Shown here: piece after piece, positions 34,203-44,312 of the stretch
Position numbering within the stretch: position 1 is the first letter of the stretch
Layout: each line of letters opens with the position of its first letter
DNA from: Sphaerochaeta pleomorpha str. Grapes
Lineage (GTDB): Bacteria; Spirochaetota; Spirochaetia; Sphaerochaetales; Sphaerochaetaceae
Assembly: GCF_000236685.1 (NCBI RefSeq)
Contig: NC_016633.1
Location: 1,984,001-2,048,000 of the forward strand
Direction: 5' to 3'
DNA: 64,000 bases
Program-made: the position numbers and the translations under genes
The notes under the pieces: model-generated
The model's database searches: none
The model's input: the letters and a program-made list of their open reading frames with translations, nothing else
Told to the model about the DNA's origin: nothing

Positions 34203-35171
34203 ATGAAAGGCGAACGAGTAGCACAACTCGAACCATTATTACATTCACATCCTGAAGGTCTGCGTAGGGCTGAAATTGCACGCCGACTGGGAGTACACCG
34301 ATCGACCATCAGCAGGTATGTCGACGAGTTGAAACAGTATATCGATATCTATGAAGAGAATAATCTCATAAAAATAAAAGACAAGGAAGGCGATGAAAAC
34401 ATTGCCCTCAGTGTATATGAAAGCTTGGCTTTCAATCTCTCAGCCGAGATATTGGCAACAAACTCTGAATTCCAGAACCCGCATCTCGCTTCAGGGTTGA
34501 GAAAGATTGCCATGAATATGCGTTCCTATGCGCCTAAGATCAGTGACAATGTCATCAACCTTGCCGAACAGATCGATAAACAAGTCCAACAAAAGAAGGA
34601 AAGCAGTAAATTCAACTCTATCCTGGAAGTCCTTATCGACTCATGGGTTTCGGGACGAATCGTAAGGATTATCCAGATGCCCAATGGCTTTGAACCGGTA
34701 GAAACAGAACTTGCACCCTATTTTATCGGATTCAGGGAAGAAGACAGCGGAGGCAGAAACCCTATAAGCGTTACAGGAAGACTCAGGCATACCACAGAGA
34801 TTATTACCATCGATATCAGCACGATAACCAGTGCAACGATCCTTGATGAAACCTATACGATCCCTGACAACCTGAAGCCTTTCAAATTACGGGAAAACAC
34901 GGAGCAATATGCAAGTATTGATATGATTCCCTTGCGCTTGAAACTCAAGGAACGGTCGGCAATGAATGTTTTTCATACGGTGGTACATGGAACCCCTGAA
35001 TTTGATAAACTTGAGGATGGAACACTCATCTGTTCTATGGATGTAGAAAATTCCATTGAATTGTTTTTGAGAATCATACAATGTGGCGATTCTGTAGAAA
35101 TTCTCTCCCCTGAGAGTTTCAAAAAGAAGTTCTGCAAGATGCTCAACAAGATTCTTGTGATATACCAATAA
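34203..35171 (+). CDS. HTH/WYL-type transcriptional regulator
   Basis: A 322-aa protein with a GAGG ribosome site. The N-terminal DeoR-like winged helix (EGLRRAEIARRLGVHRSTISRYVDEL) is clear. The rest resembles a WYL ligand-sensing region (RIVRIIQMPNGFEPVETELAPYFIGFREE) with a C-terminal WCX-like extension. WYL regulators respond to nucleic-acid or stress ligands. The canonical W-Y-L triplet is not obvious, so the WYL call is moderate. Rubredoxin lies 56 bp downstream in the same direction and may be co-transcribed. Confidence 0.75.
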   Translation: MKGERVAQLEPLLHSHPEGLRRAEIARRLGVHRSTISRYVDELKQYIDIYEENNLIKIKDKEGDENIALSVYESLAFNLSAEILATNSEFQNPHLASGLRKIAMNMRSYAPKISDNVINLAEQIDKQVQQKKESSKFNSILEVLIDSWVSGRIVRIIQMPNGFEPVETELAPYFIGFREEDSGGRNPISVTGRLRHTTEIITIDISTITSATILDETYTIPDNLKPFKLRENTEQYASIDMIPLRLKLKERSAMNVFHTVVHGTPEFDKLEDGTLICSMDVENSIELFLRIIQCGDSVEILSPESFKKKFCKMLNKILVIYQ

Positions 35172-35227
35172 GTTTTTCTTGCTCATGAAGTATAATATCT
35201 GTATTGTATTGATAGGAGGAAACGTCA

Positions 35228-35389
35228 ATGAAAGAATATGAATGCGACCTTTGTGGCTATATTTACGATCCCAAAGTAGGGGATCCTGACAATGGAATCA
35301 AAGCGGGAACAGCCTTCGAAGATCTTCCAGAAGATTGGGTATGTCCTCTCTGTGGAGCTCCTAAATCTGATTTCTCACCTCGTGAATAG
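35228..35389 (+). CDS. Rubredoxin
   Basis: A 53-aa electron carrier starting at ATG 35228 behind a TAGGAGG. Both rubredoxin iron-binding knuckles are present: CDLCGY near residue 6 and [13 protein letters not shown] near residue 38, with [19 protein letters not shown] between them. The single Fe(Cys)4 protein transfers electrons to oxygen- or superoxide-detoxifying enzymes in anaerobes. It is preceded by a WYL regulator and followed at once by a terminator. Confidence 0.97.
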   Translation: MKEYECDLCGYIYDPKVGDPDNGIKAGTAFEDLPEDWVCPLCGAPKSDFSPRE

Positions 35390-35408
35390 GCATACAAAAT
35401 TACTAAGG

Positions 35409-35437
35409 GGGAATTGTGAAAGCAATTCCCTTTTTTT
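35409..35437 (+). terminator. Rho-independent terminator after rubredoxin
   Basis: GGGAATTG (35409-35416), loop TGAAAG and CAATTCCC (35423-35430) form a perfect 8-bp stem followed by seven T residues. Confidence 0.93.
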
Positions 35438-35571
35438 GCATTCAGCCCTAAGAAATCCTTTTTTTACTATCCTATACCTCAATTGTGTTTCCTAAAATCA
35501 CCAACCCCAACAATTAATTATTGATTAAATGAAAAAGCATGGTAAGGTTGTTAGATACATCGAGGAAAACC

Positions 35572-38160
35572 ATGATTGACTCATCCAACAACATACTAGA
35601 GGTAATCCTTTTATTTGGGGAAATTCCCGAGAATACTACGGTTGCGGAAAACCTTCCGAAACAGATTATGGTAACATTCTTACAATCAGCTGAAGACTCC
35701 TTAAAGTATCTGTCAAAAGCAACTGTAATAACAAGACTTGTCATTTTGGACCTCATTCACTATAAAAAACAAGGTTTGGATTTTCTGAGACTGAGAAAAG
35801 ACAATTCCCTGGTAAAAGACATCCCGGTACTCTCCATGACATTACCCAATGATTTGGATAGTGTAATCAAAGCCTTCGAACTCGGGTCCTCGGACTATTT
35901 CACCTATCCCATCTCTCCCGAACTATTAAATACCAGGATCTTGGAGCTCCTGGAGAATAAGAAAAAACAAAAAGAATGTTTTCTCCTTGAAGAACCAAAT
36001 TTCGGGAATTCAGAAAATGGAGTTGCTTTTTTTACCTATACCCGTCATTGCCTAACCCCTCTTTATGCCAATTCCAAAGTACTGGAGCAACACCAGTTCC
36101 CCAGCTCCGAGGAATTCTGTTCCGGCATTCCCAATGCCCTGGACTTGTTTGGAGCTGATATCAGGCCTCAGCTGGAAAGCAAAATCGAGAAAGCTATCGA
36201 AACGCAAGGATCTTTTACTTTTTTCATGAAGGCCCATTCTCTGCAGGTGCAGATGTCCTGGCTTCCTTATCTGTACTCTGGGGCCCCTGTGTTCCTGCTG
36301 GTGTCAATCAATAACTACGAACAGGATGCAAAACAAAAAGAGCTTGTGACAATGCTCGAACTCGATTCTTTGACCGGGCTGTACAACAGGGAAGCCTTCT
36401 ACAGGAAAACCGAAAACCTTATCAAAGAAAATCCTGAAACTACTTATCTGTATATCCGATGGAATGTTGTCCGCTTTAAAATGATAAATGACAGATTTGG
36501 CAATACGAAAGGAAACTCCGTTTTACGCCATCTTGCCAAAGGATTCTTGAACTGGGTCAACCAACGGGGAGTCTGCGGGAGATTCTATTCCGACCAGTTT
36601 GCCATCTGTATGCCAAAAAACGAATTCGATCCTGAACAGTTCTCAAGGTTTTCCGTCGAACTCCTGCACGAGACCTGCCTTACTATGAATCTCCAGATGT
36701 CCTTCGGTATGTATGAGATCCAAGATATTTCACTTCCAGTGGAACGTATGAATGACCGGGCTAAGCTGGCTATGCGCAGTATCAAGGAGAATGATACTGA
36801 CCCCTATTGCTACTATAGCGAAGCAATGAGAAACAAGGTCCTTTCCGCACAGAAAATCATGGATTCCTTTGAAAATGCCTTGAACACAAAACAATTCATC
36901 ATTTATTTGCAGCCAATCTATAATATACACGAAAACAAATTCATCTCTGCAGAAGCCTTGGTCAGATGGATTACCCCTGAGAATGGGATGGTTGCTCCTT
37001 TGGAATTCATTCCTCTCTTTGAAGAAAATGGATTTATCCAAAAACTTGACCTGTATGTCCTGGAACAGGTCTGCATTCTCCAGCGATCCCTGCTTACCGA
37101 AGGGAAAAAACCAATCCCGATATCGTCAAACCTCTCAAGGGTAGACTTCTTCAACCCGGACCTTTACAAGGAAATCATTGCAATTGTTGATACATATGAA
37201 TTACCCCACTCACTTATCAAGCTTGAAATCACCGAAACAGCCTATATGGACAACCCAAAACAATTGCTTCAGACTATTTCAGTTCTCCAGAAGCACGGAT
37301 TTGAGATATTGATGGATGATTTTGGTTCCGGCTATTCATCACTCAATACGCTTCAGAAGGTACCGATAGACATTCTGAAACTTGATCAACTCTTTACCAG
37401 TGAGATAGGAACTTCGAATAAGGCGGAGACAATCATCCAGAACATCGTGAACATGGCTCTGGGTATAAACCTACAGGTTGTTGCAGAAGGAATTGAAACG
37501 CAAGAGCAGGCTAATTTCTACAGATCCATCGGGTGCAATACGCTGCAGGGATACTTTTTCTCGAAACCGATATCAGAAAACGATTACCGGTTGCTTGTTG
37601 ATTCTGATGCAATCAAACAGCCTATCCCAAAACATTTAAAAAGCCTTACACTTCCAACTAGCAACCTTTTTTTTCGACGATATGGAAAATTACTACAAAC
37701 TGTTTTTCTTACTATATTTGAATTGAATACGTCACGTGACACCTTCAAAACAATCTATGCAAACAGTAGTTTCACAGCACTGCCGTTTGGAACTGCAGGT
37801 GCTCTTTCGGAAATGGAATCAAAAGTAATCGAAAAGCTTATACATGCGGACGACCAGAAGCATTACCATGAGGAAACCACCCTTTTCCTTTCCAAAAACA
37901 AAGGAAAGACAGGTAGTTACCACACATCGGAATTTCGGATGCTCAATTGCAATGGATTCTATATATCGGTTTTTCGGATTATCGTGAAAACCAAGAATAC
38001 GAATGGGGAAAACCTGTTTCTCACGCTACTGGCAAAAAAAGAAGATCGAAAACTTGCTTCGGCCATCATGGAATCCATCAAAGATCTTGAAGACAAGAAG
38101 AAAAAGGATTTTTCCTATAGCATGCTTCACGAAGAGCCAGAAACCCAAGCCTTAGGATAG
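35572..38160 (+). CDS. c-di-GMP phosphodiesterase: receiver-like, degenerate GGDEF, EAL domains
   Basis: ATG 35572 behind GAGG gives 862 aa. Residues ~1-135 are receiver-like, with D60 at the phospho-acceptor position but Tyr where the conserved Lys should be (YFTYPIS). A GGDEF domain follows (LDSLTGLYNREAFYRK) whose active motif is degenerate: YSDQF at 339-343. The EAL domain is intact: E461-A-L in AEALVRW, then LEITETAYMD, MDDFGSGYSSLN, KLDQLF and VVAEGIETQEQ. The C-terminal ~220 residues after the EAL domain match nothing I recognise. The likely role is hydrolysis of cyclic di-GMP, with the GGDEF domain as a GTP sensor. No membrane segment is seen. Confidence 0.9.
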   Translation: MIDSSNNILEVILLFGEIPENTTVAENLPKQIMVTFLQSAEDSLKYLSKATVITRLVILDLIHYKKQGLDFLRLRKDNSLVKDIPVLSMTLPNDLDSVIKAFELGSSDYFTYPISPELLNTRILELLENKKKQKECFLLEEPNFGNSENGVAFFTYTRHCLTPLYANSKVLEQHQFPSSEEFCSGIPNALDLFGADIRPQLESKIEKAIETQGSFTFFMKAHSLQVQMSWLPYLYSGAPVFLLVSINNYEQDAKQKELVTMLELDSLTGLYNREAFYRKTENLIKENPETTYLYIRWNVVRFKMINDRFGNTKGNSVLRHLAKGFLNWVNQRGVCGRFYSDQFAICMPKNEFDPEQFSRFSVELLHETCLTMNLQMSFGMYEIQDISLPVERMNDRAKLAMRSIKENDTDPYCYYSEAMRNKVLSAQKIMDSFENALNTKQFIIYLQPIYNIHENKFISAEALVRWITPENGMVAPLEFIPLFEENGFIQKLDLYVLEQVCILQRSLLTEGKKPIPISSNLSRVDFFNPDLYKEIIAIVDTYELPHSLIKLEITETAYMDNPKQLLQTISVLQKHGFEILMDDFGSGYSSLNTLQKVPIDILKLDQLFTSEIGTSNKAETIIQNIVNMALGINLQVVAEGIETQEQANFYRSIGCNTLQGYFFSKPISENDYRLLVDSDAIKQPIPKHLKSLTLPTSNLFFRRYGKLLQTVFLTIFELNTSRDTFKTIYANSSFTALPFGTAGALSEMESKVIEKLIHADDQKHYHEETTLFLSKNKGKTGSYHTSEFRMLNCNGFYISVFRIIVKTKNTNGENLFLTLLAKKEDRKLASAIMESIKDLEDKKKKDFSYSMLHEEPETQALG

Positions 38161-38222
38161 CAGAACAACATTGAAAAGGTTTTTCAAAGCTCTGGTCCCA
38201 AACTGTCCTTGGCTTGGAGAGC

Positions 38223-38696
38223 CTAGTTCTCAGAAAAAGAGTGTAAAGCAAGACCAGTAAGACGAAAGACCGACCAATCTTCCATAGGTTTTGCCCCGAG
38301 GCTTTTATAGAAATCTATACTACTTTGGTTCCAGTCAAGGCAAGCCCATTCAACGCGGGCACAGCCTTCCTTGTTTGCAATTTGGGCGATACGGGTAATC
38401 AACCCTTTCCCAAAACCCTTTCCCCTGTATGCTTTCTGCACATAAAGATCTTCAATATAGATTCCGCAACAACCTTTCCATGTCGAGTAGTTATAGAAAT
38501 ACAGTGCAAAACCAACTTCTAGGCCATCGTGACAGCAAAATAGTACCGAGGCCTTTTTCTGTTCGAAAATCCAATATCTCATTAATTGCGGGGTAGCGAC
38601 TACTTCGTTTTCGAGATGTTCATACATGGCCAATTCTTTGACAAATTGCAGTATCAATGGGATGTCTTCTTCGGTTGCTTCTCGTAGGGTCATCAT
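38223..38696 (-). CDS. GNAT family N-acetyltransferase
   Basis: A 157-aa GNAT enzyme: LREATEEDIPLILQFVKELA at the N-terminus, IYIEDLYVQKAYRGKGFGKGLITRIAQIA as the acetyl-CoA binding motif A near residues 85-110, and WACLDWNQSSIDFYKSLGA as motif B. This pattern is close to diamine/spermidine acetyltransferase-like GNATs; the substrate is not certain. The ATG overlaps the upstream MFS gene's stop, so it is translationally coupled to that transporter. Confidence 0.9.
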   Translation of the reverse strand: MMTLREATEEDIPLILQFVKELAMYEHLENEVVATPQLMRYWIFEQKKASVLFCCHDGLEVGFALYFYNYSTWKGCCGIYIEDLYVQKAYRGKGFGKGLITRIAQIANKEGCARVEWACLDWNQSSIDFYKSLGAKPMEDWSVFRLTGLALHSFSEN

Positions 38697-40006
38697 TGCA
38701 GGTGTACTATTTCCTTTTCAATTACGGTAGTGAGCCTTTCCTCTTCTGTTACTATCAAAGGGGATTCCTTCAGGAACGTACTCCCGATCATAGCCGCAAA
38801 CAACAAGGTAGCCAACACAACCAGTAACCGTTCTGTATAGAGCCCCTCACTAAAAATGGTAACTAGCATGATTATTGCACCGAAGGCCTGGGAACAAAGC
38901 ATCAGAATCGCCTGGATTATTTCCTCTGAGACTCCTTGCCCCAACTCTGCCGCATATTGAAGCCCGATAGGGATCGTGCTCAAGACACAGAACCCGAAAA
39001 TGGCAACTCCGATAATGGAGATAATCCAAGGGGAAAAAACAACCTGCCCTATATTTTGGCTAAACAGTAACATAAGCAGCCCTGGAATTGAGCAGATACT
39101 GCACAAAACGTAGAAAAACTTGCGCTTGCGAAACCTATCCGAAAGAGAAGGCATTACAATTGCGCCAACCATTCCCCCTCCGAGCAAGGAGATTCCGATA
39201 ATTCCATTTGAGTCAGGAAAACCCATCAAGGAACTTACAAGGTCAACTTTACTGAGAAAGGTCATAAGGACGCCCCAGCCAATGGAAAATATGACTATCA
39301 AACCCCTCAGGGAGGGATTTGCCTTTATCACAAGAAGCGAACGGAAGAATGATGATTGATCATCTGTTTGAAACAGAGAGGAAGGTGTAGGGGGTTTTTC
39401 CCTGATCAGTAATGCAGCTATCAAGGCAAACACACTACAGATAATCGAATAGATCAATATCATTCTCTCAAACCCATTCCCATACAATGCGGAATCGGCT
39501 TCGGTTACTACCCACAGGGGAGAAAAAACCATGACTACTCCCAAAGAAAGATACTGGGAAGCTGAAACGATACCAACAGCCATCCCCCTCTCCCTGATAG
39601 AGAACCAACGGGATACAATTTCTGTGATGCTGTTCAAAACCAAAGCCTGTGCAATGGCCATTACAAACTGGCTGAAAAGGAATATCGTAAAACTTGATAC
39701 ATAGATTGCTTTGCTCAAGCTGGCAAAGATGATGAGGGAACATGCAATCCTGATACTGACATTGATTCCAAAGCGATGGATGGCATACGAAGAAGGGATA
39801 CTGGCAAAGACAAATACCAGCATATAGGTTAAAGAAAGAAGGTCTACCGGTGAAGAGAATTTTACGTAAAGCTGTCCGGTATAATACAAATTGGCAACCC
39901 TGCCGATAGGGGCCAGATTCATCCATTGGATTTCTACGGCCAACACCAAAAGCATGAGTGAAAAAAGGATGAGCCATCTATATCGATAAACCTTAACGCT
40001 TTTCAT
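38693..40006 (-). CDS. MFS transporter
   Basis: A 437-aa membrane protein with about twelve hydrophobic helices. The MFS loop motifs are recognisable: AIHRFGINVSIRIACS in the first half and GAIVMPSLSDRFRKRKFFYV in the second. A central cytoplasmic loop lies near residues 205-220. It resembles broad MFS families of nitrate or organic-acid type; the substrate is unknown. It is co-transcribed with the GNAT gene and diverges from the nitroreductase across an 80-bp gap. Confidence 0.88.
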   Translation of the reverse strand: MKSVKVYRYRWLILFSLMLLVLAVEIQWMNLAPIGRVANLYYTGQLYVKFSSPVDLLSLTYMLVFVFASIPSSYAIHRFGINVSIRIACSLIIFASLSKAIYVSSFTIFLFSQFVMAIAQALVLNSITEIVSRWFSIRERGMAVGIVSASQYLSLGVVMVFSPLWVVTEADSALYGNGFERMILIYSIICSVFALIAALLIREKPPTPSSLFQTDDQSSFFRSLLVIKANPSLRGLIVIFSIGWGVLMTFLSKVDLVSSLMGFPDSNGIIGISLLGGGMVGAIVMPSLSDRFRKRKFFYVLCSICSIPGLLMLLFSQNIGQVVFSPWIISIIGVAIFGFCVLSTIPIGLQYAAELGQGVSEEIIQAILMLCSQAFGAIIMLVTIFSEGLYTERLLVVLATLLFAAMIGSTFLKESPLIVTEEERLTTVIEKEIVHLQ

Positions 40007-40086
40007 ACCGGTTATAATAAACTAACTCATCAGCTTTGTATATCTTCATCTTGGCATTGGATGAAGATGGAGATTATAATTCCCTC

Positions 40087-40872
40087 ATGAACAATATGTT
40101 GGATATGCTAGCAAACAGAAGGACTGTACGATCCTTCCAGGAAAGGGAAATCACAAAAGAAGACATACGAGCCATCAAGGAAGCAACCCTTCGCTCACCT
40201 AGTGCAGGGAATATGGCTCTCTACTCAGTCATCGATGTCACCGATGCTACAGAAAAAGAAACATTGGCAAAGCTCTGCGACAACCAAGACATGATTGCAA
40301 AAGCCCCCATGGTCTGGATTTTTCTTGCCGATATGCAAAAGTGGGTCAATTACTATGAGGAAGGTGGATCGAGAGCCCGTGGTGAAAAAGAAAAAACCGC
40401 CAGCTGGAGAGCCCCAGGATTGGGGGATCTGCACCTCTGTTTGCAGGATGCTATCATCGCTGCCCAGACAGCTGTTATCGCAGCCGAGTCGCTGGATATT
40501 GGCTCCTGCTATATCGGCGATATCCTGGAAAATTTTGAGCAAACAAAGACGCTTTTGCATTTGGGAAAATTTACCATTCCTGCATGCATGGTTATATTTG
40601 GATACAAAAAGAACCAGGGAAACCTGAAACTTACCGCAAGATGTCCCGAAAATGCAATCTTCATGGAAAATCACTACAGGGAACCCCATTTAGAGCAATT
40701 GAAACAGGATTTTGCTTCCCATGAAGAGAACAGAAGGAAGACGAACAGCCTGCCTTTTTCCAATACAGGTTCGATAGCTGACTATTATTATTTCAGAAAA
40801 CACACAAGCTCTTTCATGGAAGAAATGAACCGATCCACCAAGCTGATGTTCGATACTTGGACAGACAGGTAA
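40087..40872 (+). CDS. Nitroreductase family protein
   Basis: I use ATG 40087 (MNNMLDMLANRR), giving 261 aa; an in-frame ATG at 40036 would add 17 unlikely residues. FMN-binding landmarks are NRRTVRSFQEREIT near the N-terminus, SPSAGNMALYSVIDV, the middle segment DAIIAAQTAVIAAESLDIGSCYIGDI and VIFGYKKNQ. The family reduces nitro compounds, quinones or flavins with NAD(P)H. It is cytoplasmic. The C-terminal ~60 residues (SIADYYYFRKHTSSFMEEMN) are common in clostridial and spirochaetal homologues. Confidence 0.88.
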   Translation: MNNMLDMLANRRTVRSFQEREITKEDIRAIKEATLRSPSAGNMALYSVIDVTDATEKETLAKLCDNQDMIAKAPMVWIFLADMQKWVNYYEEGGSRARGEKEKTASWRAPGLGDLHLCLQDAIIAAQTAVIAAESLDIGSCYIGDILENFEQTKTLLHLGKFTIPACMVIFGYKKNQGNLKLTARCPENAIFMENHYREPHLEQLKQDFASHEENRRKTNSLPFSNTGSIADYYYFRKHTSSFMEEMNRSTKLMFDTWTDR

Positions 40873-40915
40873 AGGACTTTGGATTTCCTTGCATGCTGGC
40901 GTTTTTCATACTACC

Positions 40916-42541
40916 ATGTACAATATGCCTTACAAAATACTACTAGTGGATGACGAAACCCCAGTACGTGAGGGGATACGTGCGAGAACCCCTTGGGAAC
41001 GTTATGGATTTACCGTCATAGGAGAAGCCGGGAACGGCATCGAAGCCCTTGAAATCATTGATGAGTTTCATCCTGATGTCGTCATAACCGATATCAGGAT
41101 GCCCTACCTCGATGGGATGGAGCTTATCAAACAAATCAGATACTCGTATCCCCCGATTAACATCATTATCCTTAGCGGATATGATGAGTTTACCTATGCC
41201 CAGCAGGCCATCAGATACGATGTGAGCGAATATGTCCTCAAACCGGTATCGGTCGAAGACCTCTGCAACCTTTTGGAACGTACGGCAAAACGTCTTGACG
41301 AAGACATCATCAGGATGCAGGACCAGGACCGGTTGCAAAACGCCTATAAACAAGCGCTCCCCCTGATCAAGGAAAAATTCCTGGTTTCCCTGCTTACCTC
41401 GGTCCAGAAGGTCTCCGAAGATTCCGCAATTGCAAAGGCACAGGAATATGGCATTGACCTGAGTGGTGATGAATTCATCGTAGCAACCTTTGAAACAGAA
41501 CACAAACAGGAAGAATCACCGTTACAGACCATGGCCATGCTTCAGGTCACTGAGGAAGTACTACTAAAAGAAAAAGGCCCACTCGTCTTCCAGTTCGAAA
41601 ACCAAATCATAGCAATTATAACGGATAACAGTTTTTCCCAAAAACAGTATGATTCTGTTTTCCTGAAAAAAGCCTTTAGGCTTGCAGAACAGCTGTATGC
41701 GTATCTGAGTAAATATTTCTCGATACCCATAACCATAGGGCTGGGCACCTTGGAGCATTCCCCTTCTGCAATTGCATTGTCCTATAGACAAGCCTTGGCG
41801 GCTTTGAATTACAGTACCTTTTACCCAGAGCAACATATTCTTTTTATCAATGATCTGGAAAAACCCAATGCAGAGCTGAACAAAACCAATTTTGAATCTC
41901 TTTGCAGCACGTTCATAGCATCGGTAAAAATGGGAACCGAAGAACAGGTCATTGCAAACATTGACAAACTATTCGGGGAACAGGCAGCAGGTCTTACTGC
42001 AGAAGGATTGCAATCCTATATACTTGAAATCATAGCTTCACTCAACGAATTGGTTTCAAATTATGGCTATTCCCTATCATCTCTCAATGAAGAACAGGAT
42101 CCGATAAATATTTTCTCTGAACTAGGAACACTCACTACACTGGGAAAAGCCCGGCGTTGGTTTTCCCGTCTTGCCTGCACGATTCACAAGGTAATCAGTG
42201 GACAGAGGCAGAATTCCCATATTCAATTCGTTGAACAGGCAAAGTCCCTTATTGGCACCCATTTTCAGGAATCTGGGTTTGGCCTGGACCAAGTCTGCGA
42301 CATGATTGCTGTAAGCCCTGCCTATTTCAGCACGACCTTCAAACGGGAAACGGGCGTTTCCTTTGTCCAGTATCTCACCAATACCAGAATATCCCGGGCT
42401 AAAGAGCTCTTGGAAAGAACTGAGGAAAAAACCTATGAAATAGCCCGTGCAGTAGGTTTTGCAGAACCAAATTATTTTAGTTTCTGCTTCAAACGATATG
42501 AAGGTGTCTCACCCTCACAGTATCGGCAGAGTCATAGGTAG
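40916..42541 (+). CDS. YesN-type response regulator with AraC DNA-binding domain
   Basis: A 541-aa regulator. The receiver domain has LLVDDE, phospho-acceptor D59 in VITDIRMPYLDGME and K in YVLKPVS. A ~290-residue linker follows, then an AraC double helix-turn-helix at the C-terminus (LDQVCDMIAVSPAYFSTTFKRETG and IARAVGFAEPNYFSFCFKRYEG). It is the first gene of a three-gene unit with a YesM-type kinase 4 bp downstream and a sugar-binding lipoprotein. The convergent mglBAC genes are the obvious target. Confidence 0.93.
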   Translation: MYNMPYKILLVDDETPVREGIRARTPWERYGFTVIGEAGNGIEALEIIDEFHPDVVITDIRMPYLDGMELIKQIRYSYPPINIIILSGYDEFTYAQQAIRYDVSEYVLKPVSVEDLCNLLERTAKRLDEDIIRMQDQDRLQNAYKQALPLIKEKFLVSLLTSVQKVSEDSAIAKAQEYGIDLSGDEFIVATFETEHKQEESPLQTMAMLQVTEEVLLKEKGPLVFQFENQIIAIITDNSFSQKQYDSVFLKKAFRLAEQLYAYLSKYFSIPITIGLGTLEHSPSAIALSYRQALAALNYSTFYPEQHILFINDLEKPNAELNKTNFESLCSTFIASVKMGTEEQVIANIDKLFGEQAAGLTAEGLQSYILEIIASLNELVSNYGYSLSSLNEEQDPINIFSELGTLTTLGKARRWFSRLACTIHKVISGQRQNSHIQFVEQAKSLIGTHFQESGFGLDQVCDMIAVSPAYFSTTFKRETGVSFVQYLTNTRISRAKELLERTEEKTYEIARAVGFAEPNYFSFCFKRYEGVSPSQYRQSHR

Positions 42542-42545
42542 GCCC

Positions 42546-44312
42546 ATGCATAAGAGCCAACAGGACAGGAGCATAAAAACTATTGTAACGGTGGCAATTG
42601 CCGTCGTTTCTATCTCATTCACATTACTTATAGCTACTATACTGTACCATGAATTCTCCAACACAATCAGGGAGAATGCAACAGTATCAACTCGTGAAAT
42701 TGTCCGGCAGGTTAACGCAAACCTCAGCTATTATATTAACGATATCATTACAGTATCAGGATATGCGCGCGAACTGGCAAAACAGACTACCCAGTATTCG
42801 ACAGATACCATCGAGGGCAAACTCAAATCAATCCTTGCAAGCCGCCAGGATATCGTATCTCTCATCCTGTTTGATATGGAAGGAAACAAACTGTTCAGTA
42901 CCTCCCAGGCCCCGTTCAGGGATGCCAAGGATATCAGCTCACAACAATGGTTCACCAGGGCAATCGGGGGAGAGGGAAACTTCTATTTCACAGGTCCTCA
43001 CGTGCAACAACTGTTCCCAAGCCAATATCCTTGGGTTATCACCTACAGCCAGCAGATCAGCTATACCAAACAAGATGGGGAACTTGGTCAAGGCCTTCTA
43101 CTCATCGACATGAACTTCTCGGCAGTAAGCGAGCTGTGCCAGAGTGCCAAACTAGGGAATACGGGTTATGTGTATTTTATCGATAACAACGGCAAAATTG
43201 TCTATCACCCCCTTCAACAACTCATCAATTCCAATATCTTCAATGAAGACCTAGAGGCTGTAAACAACCATATTTTCGGGACCTTTACCAGCAATTTCGA
43301 AGGCCGGGAAAGACTGACTATCATCGACACCGTCAACAATTGCAGATGGAGAATCGTAGGGGTGGCCTTCATGGATGAGTTGATGAGTGGTTTGGAGCAG
43401 TTTACCTCCGTCATGATATTCCTCGTTCTTTTCTGTATTATCGTCACCATTTTACTGGCAAGGGTGGTTTCCTCTTGGATCAGCAGGCCAATAAAACAAC
43501 TGGAAAAATTGATGCTTTCCGTTGAAAACGGGAATCTGTCAGCACCTCCCCACGTCGGGGGAAACAAAGAAGTGGCAGCCCTCTCCCTATCCTTTGGCAT
43601 GATGATCCAAAGAATCAGGCAACTGATGGACGACATTGTAAAATCACAGGAAATGAAGAGAAAATTCGAACTTGATGCCCTGCAAGCGAAGATCAACCCT
43701 CATTTTCTCTACAACACCCTCGATTCGGTCGTCTGGATGGCTGAACAGGGAAATACTGAGGGTGTCATAAAAATGATTACTGCCTTGGCAAAACTCTTTC
43801 GTATTTCCATTAGCAAGGGACATGATATCATCACTCTCGCCGAAGAAATCGAGCATGTCCGCAATTATTTGATCATCCAGCAAACCCGTTACCAGGGGAA
43901 ATTCGAGTTTTCCATTGACCTCCCTGAAGATTTGGAGAAACTTCCTACCATCAAGTTGATCATCCAGCCGATTGTGGAAAATGCAATCTATCATGGAATC
44001 AAATACTTACAGGAGATGGGTCATATTGATATTACAGTGTCAAGGAGAAAACCTGGGGCAATACTCATTCAGATTCGAGACAATGGCATTGGGATGGATG
44101 AAGAAACACTGGATAACATCCTCAGATTCTCGGCAAGTCATCTCCCCGATGGAAGCGGCATCGGCGTCAAGAATGTACATCAGAGGGTTCAACTCTATTA
44201 TGGCTCTGATTTCGGTCTTGAAATCTCAAGCGAAATGGATGTAGGGACTCTGGTCAACATCGTCATTCCTGAAGGAAATCCTCTTTCCCAAATCAAGGTG
44301 GAAAAGAAATGA
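42546..44312 (+). CDS. YesM-type sensor histidine kinase
   Basis: ATG 42546, 4 bp after the regulator stop, gives 588 aa. A first membrane helix lies near residues 15-35, then an extracytoplasmic dCache-like sensor (to ~300), a second helix (SVMIFLVLFCIIVTILLARV), HAMP, and a His_kinase domain with H386 in KINPHFLYNTLDSV. An HATPase domain follows (IIQPIVENAIYHG, DNGIGMD, GSGIGVKNVHQR). It is typical of sugar-sensing YesM/LytS-like kinases. Its stop overlaps the start of the binding-protein gene (ATGA), implying a physical partnership between kinase and binding protein. Confidence 0.92.
   Translation: MHKSQQDRSIKTIVTVAIAVVSISFTLLIATILYHEFSNTIRENATVSTREIVRQVNANLSYYINDIITVSGYARELAKQTTQYSTDTIEGKLKSILASRQDIVSLILFDMEGNKLFSTSQAPFRDAKDISSQQWFTRAIGGEGNFYFTGPHVQQLFPSQYPWVITYSQQISYTKQDGELGQGLLLIDMNFSAVSELCQSAKLGNTGYVYFIDNNGKIVYHPLQQLINSNIFNEDLEAVNNHIFGTFTSNFEGRERLTIIDTVNNCRWRIVGVAFMDELMSGLEQFTSVMIFLVLFCIIVTILLARVVSSWISRPIKQLEKLMLSVENGNLSAPPHVGGNKEVAALSLSFGMMIQRIRQLMDDIVKSQEMKRKFELDALQAKINPHFLYNTLDSVVWMAEQGNTEGVIKMITALAKLFRISISKGHDIITLAEEIEHVRNYLIIQQTRYQGKFEFSIDLPEDLEKLPTIKLIIQPIVENAIYHGIKYLQEMGHIDITVSRRKPGAILIQIRDNGIGMDEETLDNILRFSASHLPDGSGIGVKNVHQRVQLYYGSDFGLEISSEMDVGTLVNIVIPEGNPLSQIKVEKK

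Noticed and set aside
38191-38225. Terminator after the EAL-domain gene
   Set aside because: GCTCT/AGAGC pairing is short, the loop is long and no T-tract follows.
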